Positions 50,541-59,737 of a stretch of DNA of 64,000 nucleotides are shown here, one piece after another (position 1 is the first letter of the stretch; every line of letters begins with the position of its first letter). The stretch is taken from positions 449,136-513,135 of the forward strand of contig NZ_LT622360.1 in NCBI RefSeq assembly GCF_900098925.1. The letters are read 5' to 3'. Origin of the DNA: Bacillus massiliglaciei. GTDB lineage: Bacteria > Bacillota > Bacilli > Bacillales > DSM-1321. A program made the translations under genes and the position numbers. Below the pieces are notes generated by a model. It saw nothing but the letters and a program-made list of their open reading frames with translations. It searched no databases and was not told where the DNA came from.

Positions 50541-50932
50541 TTTTTTTACTTTGCTCAGTTTGAATCGTGCAGTGAAAAATAGAAAGAAAAAAATCATCAA
50601 TATTTGAATTTTTTTGTTGAATAAAGTAAATTTTCGTATTATTGTTATACTATTATTGAAAATATTTATAATTCATTTTTTAATGATTATTCAAAAAAAT
50701 AAGGATCAGTAAACGTTGAAATATATGTATAGAGGAAAGCGCTTACTGAAAAATGAGGCGCAGGTAATTATTTAATATATAAGGGTTGCTTTATAGCAGG
50801 GCTAAACCATTTATATTAAAATAATAAAATGGTTCAATTTATAACCGTTCAATTGTGTTAGAGAATTAAAAAGCTTAAAAAATAGGCTTTTTTTCTATAT
50901 ATCCATTAAATACATAAAAGTAGGTGTTAAAT
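50541..50932 (+). promoter_or_regulatory. pyc leader region with cre-like site and hairpin
   Basis: AT-rich stretch with no gene. GGAAAGCGCTTACT (50734-50747) matches 12 of 14 cre positions. AAAAAGC...GCTTTTT (about 50868-50893) is a weak terminator-like hairpin 40 bases before pyc. In B. subtilis ftsW occupies this place; no trace of it is visible. Confidence 0.5.
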
Positions 50933-53900
50933 ATGGAGAGACGAATTGAGAAAGTGCTGGCGGCAAACCGAGGAGAAATTGCTATCAGGATTTTCCGGGC
51001 ATGTACAGAATTAAATATCCAAACAGTGGCGATTTATTCGAAGGAGGATTTCGGATCTTATCACCGCTATAAGGCGGATGAAGCGTATTTAGTCGGAGAA
51101 GGGAAAAAACCGATTGATGCCTATTTAGATATTGAAGGAATCATTGAAATTGCAAAAATGAGCGGTGTCGATGCGATTCACCCAGGATATGGTTTTCTTT
51201 CTGAAAACATTGAATTTGCAAAGCGTTGTGAAGAAGAAGGGATTATTTTTATAGGCCCTGAAAGCAGGCACCTTGATATGTTCGGGGATAAGGTCAAAGC
51301 AAGAACACAGGCTGAGCTTGCTAAAATCCCTGTAATTCCAGGCAGTGACGGGCCTGTTTCAGATGTGAATGAAGTATCAGATTTTGGCCGGAAATATGGC
51401 TACCCAATCATCATTAAAGCGTCTCTCGGAGGCGGCGGCCGCGGAATGCGGATTGTGCATGATGAAAATGAAGTTTCTGAAGCTTATAAGCGTGCCAAGT
51501 CAGAGGCAAAAGCGGCATTTGGCAATGATGAAGTCTATGTGGAACGTTTCATTCAAAATCCAAAACATATAGAAGTTCAAATTTTAGGTGACAAATACGG
51601 AAACATCGTTCATTTATATGAAAGAGACTGTTCTGTTCAAAGGAGACATCAGAAGGTTGTTGAAGTTGCCCCATCTGTTTCGCTCAGTGATGAACTAAGA
51701 GAAAAAATCTGCAATGCAGCAGTTGACCTTATGAAAAATGTTGACTATGTGAATGCGGGGACGGTTGAATTTCTTGTATCCGGAGACGAATTTTATTTTA
51801 TTGAAGTCAATCCAAGGGTACAAGTTGAACATACAATTACTGAAATGATTACCGGAATAGATATCGTTCAGTCGCAGATTCAAATCGCCAGGGGACATAA
51901 CCTGCATGATGATGTTGTCGCAATTCCAGCTCAGGAGGACATCCAGACTATCGGGTATGCCATCCAATCACGAATCACAACTGAAGATCCATTAAATAAT
52001 TTCATGCCTGATACTGGAAAGATCATGGCATACCGTTCAAGCGGCGGCTTTGGCGTAAGGCTTGATGCTGGTAATGGTTTTCAAGGTGCAGTCATTACGC
52101 CTTATTATGATTCTCTTCTTGTTAAACTGTCGACACAGGCTCTTACATTTGAGCAGGCAGCAATAAAAATGCTTCGGAATTTAAAAGAATTCCGAATCAG
52201 AGGCATTAAGACGAACATCCCATTCTTAGAGAATGTCGTTCAGCATGAAAAGTTTTTAAATGGAAAATATGATACATCTTTTATTGATACGACTCCTGAG
52301 TTATTCAACTTTCCGGTGCGCAAAGACAGAGGAACTAAACTGCTTTCCTATATTGGGAATGTGACAGTTAATGGTTTCCCAGGTATTGAAAAAAAGAAAA
52401 AACCCGTTTTTGAATCAGTGGCTGTTCCTGAAACGAAGGGCCTGGAGTACATAAAAGGGACCAAGGATATCCTTAATGAACAAGGGGCAGACGGACTTGT
52501 AAACTGGATTAAAGATCAAAAGGAAGTATTGATAACAGATACGACATTCCGAGATGCCCATCAGTCTCTGTTGGCTACAAGGGTGCGGACAAAGGATCTT
52601 CTGGAAATTGCAGAACCTACAGCTAAGCTCACTCCAGATTTATTCTCGATGGAAATGTGGGGAGGCGCCACTTTTGATGTGGCCTACCGTTTCTTGAAGG
52701 AAGACCCTTGGGAAAGGCTTATTGCACTGCGGGAAAAAGTTCCGAATGTTTTATTTCAAATGCTGCTGAGAGCATCCAATGCAGTCGGTTATAAAAATTA
52801 TCCTGACAATGTTATTCGTGAATTTGTTGAAAAGTCTGCCCAAACTGGCATTGATGTTTTCCGGATTTTCGACAGCCTGAACTGGGTGAAAAGTATGGAA
52901 GTGGCGATAGATGCAGTTCGCCAAGCAGGTAAAATTGCAGAAGCGTCCATTTGCTATACAGGTGATATTTTCGATCCAAACAGAAGCAAATATAATATCG
53001 ATTATTATAAAACAATGGCTAAAGACCTTGAAAATGCCGGTGCTCATATTCTAGCCATAAAAGATATGGCTGGACTGCTAAAGCCCGAATCAGCTTACCG
53101 TTTAATTTCAGAACTGAAGGATACGGTTTCTCTTCCAATTCATCTTCATACGCATGATACAAGCGGAAATGGCGTTTTTATGTATGCAAAGGCAATTGAA
53201 GCTGGTGTGGATATTGTTGATACGGCAATCGGATCAATGGCAGGTTTGACATCTCAGCCAAGCACACAGACTCTCATGTATGCTTTGGGAGGATCAAACA
53301 GAGAGCCTAAACTTGATATTGACCATTTAGAAGAACTTTCTCAATATTGGGAAGGAATCCGTCATTATTATCGAGACTTTGAAAGCGGTATGGTGTCTCC
53401 TCATACTGAGGTTTATAAGCATGAGATGCCAGGCGGACAGTACAGCAATTTACAGCAGCAGGCAAAAGCTGTCGGACTGGGAGACAGATGGAACGAAGTA
53501 AAACGCATGTACCAGCGTGTGAATGATATGTTTGGCGACATTGTTAAGGTTACCCCTTCATCTAAAGTGGTAGGGGATATGGCACTGTTTATGGTCCAGA
53601 ATAATCTTTCAGAAGAAGACGTATTGAATAAAGGCAAATCTATTGATTTCCCTGATTCAGTTATCGAATTATTCGAAGGATATCTAGGACAGCCTGTCGG
53701 TGGATTTCCTAAGGAACTTCAGGATGTTATTTTAAAAGGCAGAAAACCAATTACAGTGCGTCCGGGCGAATTGCTTGAAGAAGTAAATTTTGATGCCCTG
53801 AGGGAGGAACTGTTCCAAGAAATCGGCAGACCGGTAACGGATTTTGATGTACTTGCCTATGCCCTTTATCCGAAAGTTTTCTTGGATTATGCTAAGACGT

Positions 53901-54370
53901 GCGACCAATTTGGAGATGTTTCGAATTTAGATACAGCTACCTTTTTATATGGAATGCGCCTAGGGGAAGAAATCGAGGTTGAGATCGAAAAAGGGAAGAC
54001 GTTGATTGTTAAGCTTGTATCCATTGGACAGCCGCTGGCAGATGGAACCCGGTTAATCTATTTTGAATTAAACGGACAATCCAGGGAAGTTGTGATTAAA
54101 GATGAAAATGTGAAAACTTCTGTCCAGTCAAAAATTAAAGCAGATTCGAAAAATAAAGAGCACATCGGTGCAACGATGCCGGGGACTGTTATTAAAGTAG
54201 TGGTGGATAAAGGAGATCAAGTTAAGCAGGGCGATCATCTTATTATTACAGAAGCGATGAAGATGGAAACGACTGTACAAGCTCCATTTTCCGGAACCAT
54301 TAAAGATATCTATGTAAACGATGGAGAAGCAATCAGCACAGGTGATTTATTAATTGAACTTACAAAATAA
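50933..54370 (+). CDS. pyc: pyruvate carboxylase
   Basis: Pyc makes oxaloacetate from pyruvate and bicarbonate with ATP, refilling the TCA cycle. The single 1145-residue chain has the biotin carboxylase domain (KASLGGGGRGMR, EVNPRVQVEHT), carboxyltransferase domain (TTFRDAHQSLLATR), the tetramerisation region, and the biotin carrier with Lys1110 in EAMKMET. ATG 50933 follows AGGTG; the earlier ATG-like codon at 50924 lies in that site. Confidence 0.97.
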   Translation: MERRIEKVLAANRGEIAIRIFRACTELNIQTVAIYSKEDFGSYHRYKADEAYLVGEGKKPIDAYLDIEGIIEIAKMSGVDAIHPGYGFLSENIEFAKRCEEEGIIFIGPESRHLDMFGDKVKARTQAELAKIPVIPGSDGPVSDVNEVSDFGRKYGYPIIIKASLGGGGRGMRIVHDENEVSEAYKRAKSEAKAAFGNDEVYVERFIQNPKHIEVQILGDKYGNIVHLYERDCSVQRRHQKVVEVAPSVSLSDELREKICNAAVDLMKNVDYVNAGTVEFLVSGDEFYFIEVNPRVQVEHTITEMITGIDIVQSQIQIARGHNLHDDVVAIPAQEDIQTIGYAIQSRITTEDPLNNFMPDTGKIMAYRSSGGFGVRLDAGNGFQGAVITPYYDSLLVKLSTQALTFEQAAIKMLRNLKEFRIRGIKTNIPFLENVVQHEKFLNGKYDTSFIDTTPELFNFPVRKDRGTKLLSYIGNVTVNGFPGIEKKKKPVFESVAVPETKGLEYIKGTKDILNEQGADGLVNWIKDQKEVLITDTTFRDAHQSLLATRVRTKDLLEIAEPTAKLTPDLFSMEMWGGATFDVAYRFLKEDPWERLIALREKVPNVLFQMLLRASNAVGYKNYPDNVIREFVEKSAQTGIDVFRIFDSLNWVKSMEVAIDAVRQAGKIAEASICYTGDIFDPNRSKYNIDYYKTMAKDLENAGAHILAIKDMAGLLKPESAYRLISELKDTVSLPIHLHTHDTSGNGVFMYAKAIEAGVDIVDTAIGSMAGLTSQPSTQTLMYALGGSNREPKLDIDHLEELSQYWEGIRHYYRDFESGMVSPHTEVYKHEMPGGQYSNLQQQAKAVGLGDRWNEVKRMYQRVNDMFGDIVKVTPSSKVVGDMALFMVQNNLSEEDVLNKGKSIDFPDSVIELFEGYLGQPVGGFPKELQDVILKGRKPITVRPGELLEEVNFDALREELFQEIGRPVTDFDVLAYALYPKVFLDYAKTCDQFGDVSNLDTATFLYGMRLGEEIEVEIEKGKTLIVKLVSIGQPLADGTRLIYFELNGQSREVVIKDENVKTSVQSKIKADSKNKEHIGATMPGTVIKVVVDKGDQVKQGDHLIITEAMKMETTVQAPFSGTIKDIYVNDGEAISTGDLLIELTK

Positions 54371-54380
54371 CGGACCATTG

Positions 54381-54409
54381 AGAAGCTGTCTGATTTTAAG
54401 ACAGCTTCT
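54381..54409 (+). terminator. pyc terminator 1
   Basis: AGAAGCTGTCT pairs with AGACAGCTTCT; the following T-run is short. Confidence 0.7.
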
Positions 54410-54415
54410 TCGGGT

Positions 54416-54452
54416 AAAAAAAGTATTGAGGAATACGCTCGATACTTTTTTT
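54416..54452. terminator. pyc terminator 2
   Basis: AAAAAAAGTAT...ATACTTTTTTT with inner GAG/CTC forms a second, stronger hairpin just downstream. Confidence 0.8.
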
Positions 54453-54509
54453 ATTTTCCTAGTAAAGAAGAATGAAGCGGATTTCTGCAGATGCACCTTT
54501 CCCTTGAAA

Positions 54510-54527
54510 AGAAAAGACGTCACAATT
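54510..54527. terminator. left half of terminator split by the IS3 element
   Basis: AGAAAAGACGTCAC followed by AATT is one arm; its partner, AATT-ATGACGTCTTTT, lies at 55964-55977 beyond the element. Joined, they form AAAAGACGTCA-CAATTA-TGACGTCTTTT, a bidirectional terminator between pyc and ctaA. Confidence 0.75.
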
Positions 54528-54528
54528 T

Positions 54529-54580
54529 GAACTGCACCCCAATTGTTAGACACATCTAACAATTGGAGGTGCAGTTTTTT
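54529..54580 (+). promoter_or_regulatory. left-end hairpin covering the orfA ribosome-binding site
   Basis: AACTGCACC-C-CAATTGTTAGA pairs with TCTAACAATTG-GA-GGTGCAGTT, followed by T's. The GGAGGTG site of orfA lies in the 3' arm, so transcripts entering from outside would be terminated or untranslated. Confidence 0.65.
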
Positions 54581-54582
54581 AT

Positions 54583-55089
54583 ATGGCTAAATTTACAGCA
54601 CGACAGAAAACACAAGCTGTACAGAGGTATTTAGGAGGAATAGAGGGGCAAAAAACTATAGCTAAGTCCATTGGTGTTCACCAATCAGTATTACTTAATT
54701 GGATTCATCAGTATAATCATCATGGAGTGCGTGCATTTGAAAAACGCTATACAACTTATACGGCAGAAGATAAACTGAAAGTACTTGAATATATGAATGA
54801 ACAAGGGACGTCAATCCGTGAAACCGCTGCGTTATTCAATATTTCTTCTCCTTCTACCATCAGTCAGTGGCGAAGCCAATATGAAGCAGGAGGAGTAGAC
54901 GCCCTTATAACAAAGAAAAAGGGGCGTCCATCTATGGGGAAAGAAAATAAGAAACCATTTGAAGAAGGGTCGTTAGAGGCTTTAAAGGCAGAAAATGAAC
55001 GGTTACGTGTGGAGAATGCCTATTTAAAAAAGTTGAGAGCCTTAGTTCAGGAAAAAGAGGAATTAGCACGCAAGAAAAAGCGAAAGTAG
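54583..55089 (+). CDS. IS3-family transposase OrfA
   Basis: 168 residues with two helix-turn-helix regions (about 10-55 and 60-110) and a C-terminal leucine-zipper-like coiled coil ([20 protein letters not shown]). It binds the element ends and provides the N-terminus of the fused OrfAB transposase. The A-rich stretch AAGAAAAAGCG near 55072-55082 is where the -1 frameshift to orfB probably occurs. Confidence 0.88.
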   Translation: MAKFTARQKTQAVQRYLGGIEGQKTIAKSIGVHQSVLLNWIHQYNHHGVRAFEKRYTTYTAEDKLKVLEYMNEQGTSIRETAALFNISSPSTISQWRSQYEAGGVDALITKKKGRPSMGKENKKPFEEGSLEALKAENERLRVENAYLKKLRALVQEKEELARKKKRK

Positions 55090-55928
55090 TACACGAACTA
55101 AGGGCAGAATGTAACTTAAAGCTACTTCTATCTGTCGCAAATATCGCAAGGAGCACTTATTATTATTGGATAAACGCCTTTCGGCGTCAGGATAAATACG
55201 CAGAGATCAAGCCTGTCATTGAAGAAATCTTTCATTCACATAGAGGAAGGTATGGATATCGACGAATTACTTTAGAATTGCGTAATCGGGGGATTAAGGT
55301 GAACCATAAAACAGTGCTTCGGTTAATGAATAAGCTGGGGTTAAAATGTATGGTAAGGATGAAGAAATATCGTTCTTACAAAGGCAAGGTGGGAAAGGTT
55401 GCGCCTAATCTACTCCAAAGGGATTTTAAGGCCACCAAGCCTCATGAAAAATGGGTGACGGACGTGACGGAATTCCATTTATATGGTGAAAAATTGTACC
55501 TATCTCCCATCCTTGATTTATTTAATGGAGAAATCATCGCCTACCAAATAGAGTCACGTCCTACCTATTCGTTAGTCCACAAGATGTTGGACCAAGCCAT
55601 CAAGCATTTAGAATCAGGAGATACACCCATTCTCCATTCAGATCAAGGTTGGCATTATCAAATGAAATCCTATTCCCAATCCTTGAAGACACATGGCATT
55701 ACACAAAGTATGTCCCGAAAGGGAAATTGTCTCGATAACGCCGTTATAGAAAATTTCTTTGGGCTACTAAAATCTGAATTACTTTATTTACAAGAGTTCG
55801 ACAGCATGGAGCATTTCAAACAAGAACTAGAGGAGTATATCCATTATTACAATCACCAACGTATTAAAACGAAATTAAAAGGCATGAGCCCGGGTGATTA
55901 CCGAGTTCATGCCCTCAAGGTTGCCTAA
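55074..55928 (+). CDS. IS3-family transposase OrfB (DDE, by -1 frameshift)
   Basis: The -1 frame runs open from before 55074 to 55928; reading across the shift gives [20 protein letters not shown], the normal start of OrfB, so the stretch upstream of the first ATG (55278) belongs to it. The integrase core is visible: WVTDVTEF (first Asp), LHSDQGWHY (second Asp), and [14 protein letters not shown] (Glu). The gene looks intact. Confidence 0.87.
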   Translation, partial: EKAKVVHELRAECNLKLLLSVANIARSTYYYWINAFRRQDKYAEIKPVIEEIFHSHRGRYGYRRITLELRNRGIKVNHKTVLRLMNKLGLKCMVRMKKYRSYKGKVGKVAPNLLQRDFKATKPHEKWVTDVTEFHLYGEKLYLSPILDLFNGEIIAYQIESRPTYSLVHKMLDQAIKHLESGDTPILHSDQGWHYQMKSYSQSLKTHGITQSMSRKGNCLDNAVIENFFGLLKSELLYLQEFDSMEHFKQELEEYIHYYNHQRIKTKLKGMSPGDYRVHALKVA

Positions 55929-55965
55929 CTAAATAAAGTGTCTAACTTTTTGGGTTCACTTCAAA

Positions 55966-56994
55966 TTATGACGTCTTTTCTTTTATATGTATATTTTTTT
56001 GTACGGGCAGAGGGGCATCAGCCTGTTCTTTGCTTTCAGAAGGAACAGGCTGTGTCTTCTGATCTGCAAGATCGACAGCATTCTTGCGGCTTCTTGAACT
56101 GAGTAGGACCATGTAGCTCATTACCCCGAAAAAACAAGCAATAAAGAGAGCATGGGACAAAGCAATAAGAAGATTCAGTCTGGAAAAAATAATAGATGCT
56201 CCTGCAGCAACTTGAAGAGTCACTAAACTTAGCGCAGCTAACCAGCCGCCAATTATTACCTTTTTCTGACGATAACGCCTAACAGCTAAATAGGCAGCAT
56301 AGGCAACCCACAGAAAGAGTATGCCGGCAATTGCCCGATGTCCCATTTGCACCCATTCGTAAAAATTTCCCGGTAGAAGTGAGCCGTTTTTTGTACAGGC
56401 GGGCCAATCTTTGCAGACAAGACTTGCATTGGTGTGGCGGACTAAAGCTCCTGTATACACGACGATAAAACAATAGATTAGTATGCCGTTGATATGGAAC
56501 TTCATTCTTTTATCTACAACGAGTTTATCGGCTTCAAATTTTTTATCAATTTCAAAAATTAATAAGGTCAATAAAAATACGGCTGAGAATGAAATAAGTG
56601 AAATTCCGAAGTGGAGGGCAAGAATGAAATCAGACTGTGACCAGATCACTGCAGCTGCTCCAATAAGTCCCTGCAGAACTAAAAACGCAAAAGAAGTAAT
56701 AGAAAGAAAAGCTGTTTCACGGACCTGGCCAATTTTTCTCCAAGACCATATGGAGAGGATAAGCACCATGATGCCTACTGATCCGGAAACGAGACGGTGG
56801 GCTAATTCTATAACTAATGCTAAAGTGATATCCTGAGGAACCAGTTCTCCGTTACATAGAGGCCAAGATCTCCCGCACCCCATACCAGAATCAGTTTTGG
56901 TTACCAGTGATCCACCAATCAGCACGAAAAGCATGCCAACAGTTGTTAAGACAGCAAACCATTTGAGAGACGACGGAACTTTGATAATTTTCAC
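55966..56994 (-). CDS. ctaA: heme A synthase
   Basis: CtaA oxidises the C8 methyl of heme O to the formyl of heme A for the caa3 oxidase. The 342-residue protein has eight predicted membrane helices, the cysteine pairs [10 protein letters not shown] and VCKDWPAC, and conserved His residues (AHRLVSG, LHFGIS, RHTNAS, GHRAIAG). A hydrophilic tail of about 40 residues extends beyond the usual end. The stop codon overlaps the AATT target duplication of the IS3 element, and the last codons lie in the terminator stem. Confidence 0.93.
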   Translation of the reverse strand: MKIIKVPSSLKWFAVLTTVGMLFVLIGGSLVTKTDSGMGCGRSWPLCNGELVPQDITLALVIELAHRLVSGSVGIMVLILSIWSWRKIGQVRETAFLSITSFAFLVLQGLIGAAAVIWSQSDFILALHFGISLISFSAVFLLTLLIFEIDKKFEADKLVVDKRMKFHINGILIYCFIVVYTGALVRHTNASLVCKDWPACTKNGSLLPGNFYEWVQMGHRAIAGILFLWVAYAAYLAVRRYRQKKVIIGGWLAALSLVTLQVAAGASIIFSRLNLLIALSHALFIACFFGVMSYMVLLSSRSRKNAVDLADQKTQPVPSESKEQADAPLPVQKNIHIKEKTS

Positions 56995-57454
56995 CTTCTT
57001 TATTCATAAGTTTCTTGAATAACTTAGCTGGAAAAGAGGCGGAATTAATTTTCAGTATATTCTTGATTTTCTCTCTCGATAGTACACAAAACAGGAAGGA
57101 TTTACAAGCAAACTCTTTCTTTTTTTGGAAATATTAAGGTAAACAGTTGAAACTTGGTAAATACTTTGATAGAAATAAAGAGAATCGATTGTTTATTTTT
57201 ACTATATAATTCTTGTATGGAAATAATAAGCGAATCTTAAGATTTTCTCATTCTTTATCTGATTATCAATCAGATACAAAATGGCTGAAAAATATTCTAT
57301 AAAATTCCCAAAAAATATCTTAATTGTGTTTTAATGGATTATAAAAGATCCATACTTTTCGAAAAATTTGTGTTTTTAACAATTTAACTTGGATAGAAAG
57401 GATCAGAAGAGCAGTAATTCTCTATTCAGGTTCTTCAGAGGAGGAAATGGATTT
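56995..57454. promoter_or_regulatory. ctaA-ctaB divergent control region with perfect palindrome
   Basis: 460 bp of AT-rich sequence between divergent genes. TATCTGATT-ATC-AATCAGATA at 57256-57276 is a perfect 9-bp-arm palindrome, about 180 bases before ctaB. In B. subtilis this region is controlled by ResD and CcpA; I cannot assign the palindrome to either. No gene is visible here. Confidence 0.5.
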
Positions 57455-58384
57455 ATGCCGAATTTTCGGGCAATAACGGAGGCGACTGAAAGTGAGAGAA
57501 CCCTTCAATCTATCGGGGAAACAACTGCCTTAAATGATTTTATGGCTCTCATTAAAGTGGGAATCGTCAATTCAAACATTATCACTGCTTTTACAGGTCT
57601 ATGGCTTGCCTTGCATTTTTCAGGCGCAAGCTTCCTTGGAAATCTTGATCTTGTTTTTTTTGTAGTTGCCGGATCAGCATTCATTATTGCAGGCTCTTGT
57701 TCATTTAATAATTTCTATGACCGAGATATAGACCAGCTGATGGAGAGAACGAAAAAAAGACCGACTGTAACAGGGAAAATCAAACCGGCAGGAGTTCTTA
57801 CAATAAGCTTTTTATTTATAGGGTGCGGGCTTGCTTTATTGGCTGCGGCAAACATCATGACTGCGGTGTTAGGTTTTCTTGGCGTCTTTACATATATTTA
57901 TTTGTATACTGTGGTGTCTAAAAGAAGGTTTGTATCTAATACCATTATAGGGAGTCTCTCAGGGGCTGTCCCCCCCTTAATCGGGTGGGCCGCTGTGGAA
58001 CCGCATCTTGATATAATGGCCTGGACGCTTTTTGGCATCATGTTTCTCTGGCAGCCGCCTCACTTTTATGCGCTAGCCATGAAGCGGGCGGAAGAATACC
58101 GGGCTGCTGACATACCGATGCTCCCTGTCGTAAAGGGTTTTAAAAGAACGAAAAATTCTATCGTAATGTGGGTTGTTTTCTTAATGGGAGTGCCTTTCTT
58201 TTTAGGTCCCCTTGGCTGGCCCGTTGTTATTTTATCTTCGGTATTGGGCGCAGGCTGGCTCATCCTCGGTTTAATAGGTTTTAAGATGCAGGATGATATT
58301 AAATGGGCCAGACTGATGTTCGTGTATTCTCTGAATTATATGACGATCTTATTTGTGGCTATGGTTATAGCTACACTGATATGA
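57455..58384 (+). CDS. ctaB: protoheme IX farnesyltransferase (heme O synthase)
   Basis: CtaB adds a farnesyl group to heme B to make heme O, the substrate of CtaA. The 309-residue UbiA-family membrane protein has the aspartate-rich NNFYDRDIDQLMERT and a second YRAADIPMLPV loop. ATG 57455 follows GAGGAGG; an upstream in-frame start at 57389 is less likely. Confidence 0.93.
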   Translation: MPNFRAITEATESERTLQSIGETTALNDFMALIKVGIVNSNIITAFTGLWLALHFSGASFLGNLDLVFFVVAGSAFIIAGSCSFNNFYDRDIDQLMERTKKRPTVTGKIKPAGVLTISFLFIGCGLALLAAANIMTAVLGFLGVFTYIYLYTVVSKRRFVSNTIIGSLSGAVPPLIGWAAVEPHLDIMAWTLFGIMFLWQPPHFYALAMKRAEEYRAADIPMLPVVKGFKRTKNSIVMWVVFLMGVPFFLGPLGWPVVILSSVLGAGWLILGLIGFKMQDDIKWARLMFVYSLNYMTILFVAMVIATLI

Positions 58385-58631
58385 ATCATGGAGAGAATTG
58401 CGAAGGATCTTTCAGCAGGACTAATGACACTTCATCCTAATGTATGCACAGGCTTTTACTGTATTTGAAAAGGCAGGCCATCATGATTATCAAACTTGCT
58501 TCCCTTTTTTAATAGCGTTTTCATAAATTCCTGCAGGGAATTCTTTCTTTCAAAGAAGTTGATATAAACTAGAAGGAATTTTCACGTTTTATTCTGGAAG
58601 AAATTTATACGAAGAGGGGGTTTTACAAGTT

Positions 58632-59714
58632 ATGAAAATTAGATTGCGCAAATTTCGCCTCGCCTTCTTAATCAGCGTAATGGCGATTATCCTGGCCGGG
58701 TGCGGCAAGCCGTTTTTATCCACTCTTAAGCCTGCTGGCGAGGTGGGGCAATCTCAGTATGATTTGATGATTCTCAGTACATGGATCATGGTTCTAGTTA
58801 TCATCGCAGTCGTTATTTTATTTACAATCGTAATCTTTCGTTTTCGCCGTAAAAAGAATGACGAGTCCATTCCAGAACAAGTGGAAGGGAACCATAAATT
58901 GGAGATTTTATGGACGGTCATTCCAATCCTTTTATTGATCATTCTGGCTGTCCCGACTGTTATTCAAACGTTCGAGCAAGCAGATACAAAGGCTATGAAT
59001 GTAAAAGATGAAGAAGGAAAGACAAAGGATGCGCTGGTGATCAACGTCAGAGCCAATCTATATTGGTGGGAGTTTGAGTATCCGGATTTAGGAATCATAA
59101 CAAGTCAGGATTTGGTGGTTCCAACAGATCAAAAAGTATATTTCAATTTGACTTCTTCGGATGTGAAGCATTCCTTTTGGATTCCGGCAGCAGGAGGGAA
59201 AATGGATACCAATCCTGAAGGAACCAATCAGTTCTATCTTGAATTTAACAGTGAAAAAACAGCAGAGGCCGGCGACGTTTTTTATGGGAAATGCGCTGAG
59301 CTGTGCGGACCATCACACGCCTTAATGGATTTTAAGGTGACGCCAAAGACTAAAAATGGTTTTGACAGCTGGGTAAAAGACATGCAGGCGATAAAGAAAC
59401 CTGTTGCAGAAGGGGATTTGGCTAAACAGGGAGAAGAGGTTTTTAATAAAAGCTGTATTGGCTGCCATGCAGTGACTCCAAATGACAGCAGGCCGGAAGC
59501 CGCACGGCAGGCACCAAACCTTGCAACTTTCGGTGAGAGAGAGCGGATTGCAGGTGTAATGGAACATAACGAGGAAAATCTTAAAGAGTGGCTTGCAGAT
59601 CCTGAAGCGCAGAAACCGGGAAACTTAATGACAGGTACGTATGGCAAGCTCTCTGATCAAGAAATAGACGCACTTACAGAATACTTAATGGGTCTTAAAG
59701 CAGAAGAAAAATAA
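58632..59714 (+). CDS. ctaC: cytochrome caa3 oxidase subunit II with cytochrome c domain
   Basis: A 360-residue subunit: lipoprotein-like signal (ILAGCG near 20-25), two membrane helices, then the CuA domain (HSFWIP and GKCAELCGPSHALM ligands), and a C-terminal cytochrome c domain with the heme motif CIGCH. The fused heme domain identifies the caa3 type. The 247-bp gap after ctaB has no gene; AAGAGGGGG precedes the ATG. Confidence 0.95.
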   Translation: MKIRLRKFRLAFLISVMAIILAGCGKPFLSTLKPAGEVGQSQYDLMILSTWIMVLVIIAVVILFTIVIFRFRRKKNDESIPEQVEGNHKLEILWTVIPILLLIILAVPTVIQTFEQADTKAMNVKDEEGKTKDALVINVRANLYWWEFEYPDLGIITSQDLVVPTDQKVYFNLTSSDVKHSFWIPAAGGKMDTNPEGTNQFYLEFNSEKTAEAGDVFYGKCAELCGPSHALMDFKVTPKTKNGFDSWVKDMQAIKKPVAEGDLAKQGEEVFNKSCIGCHAVTPNDSRPEAARQAPNLATFGERERIAGVMEHNEENLKEWLADPEAQKPGNLMTGTYGKLSDQEIDALTEYLMGLKAEEK

Positions 59715-59737
59715 GATATTGGATGGGAGGTAAAATT

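Larger units (their letters stand above)
54528..55963 (+). mobile_element. IS3-family (IS150-type) insertion sequence
   Basis: 1436 bp. Terminal repeats TGAACTGCACCCCAATTGTT (left) and TGAAGTGAACCCAAAAAGTT (right, reverse complement) are imperfect. The flanking AATT (54524-54527 and 55964-55967) is the target duplication. It encodes orfA and orfB in overlapping frames. Confidence 0.9.
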
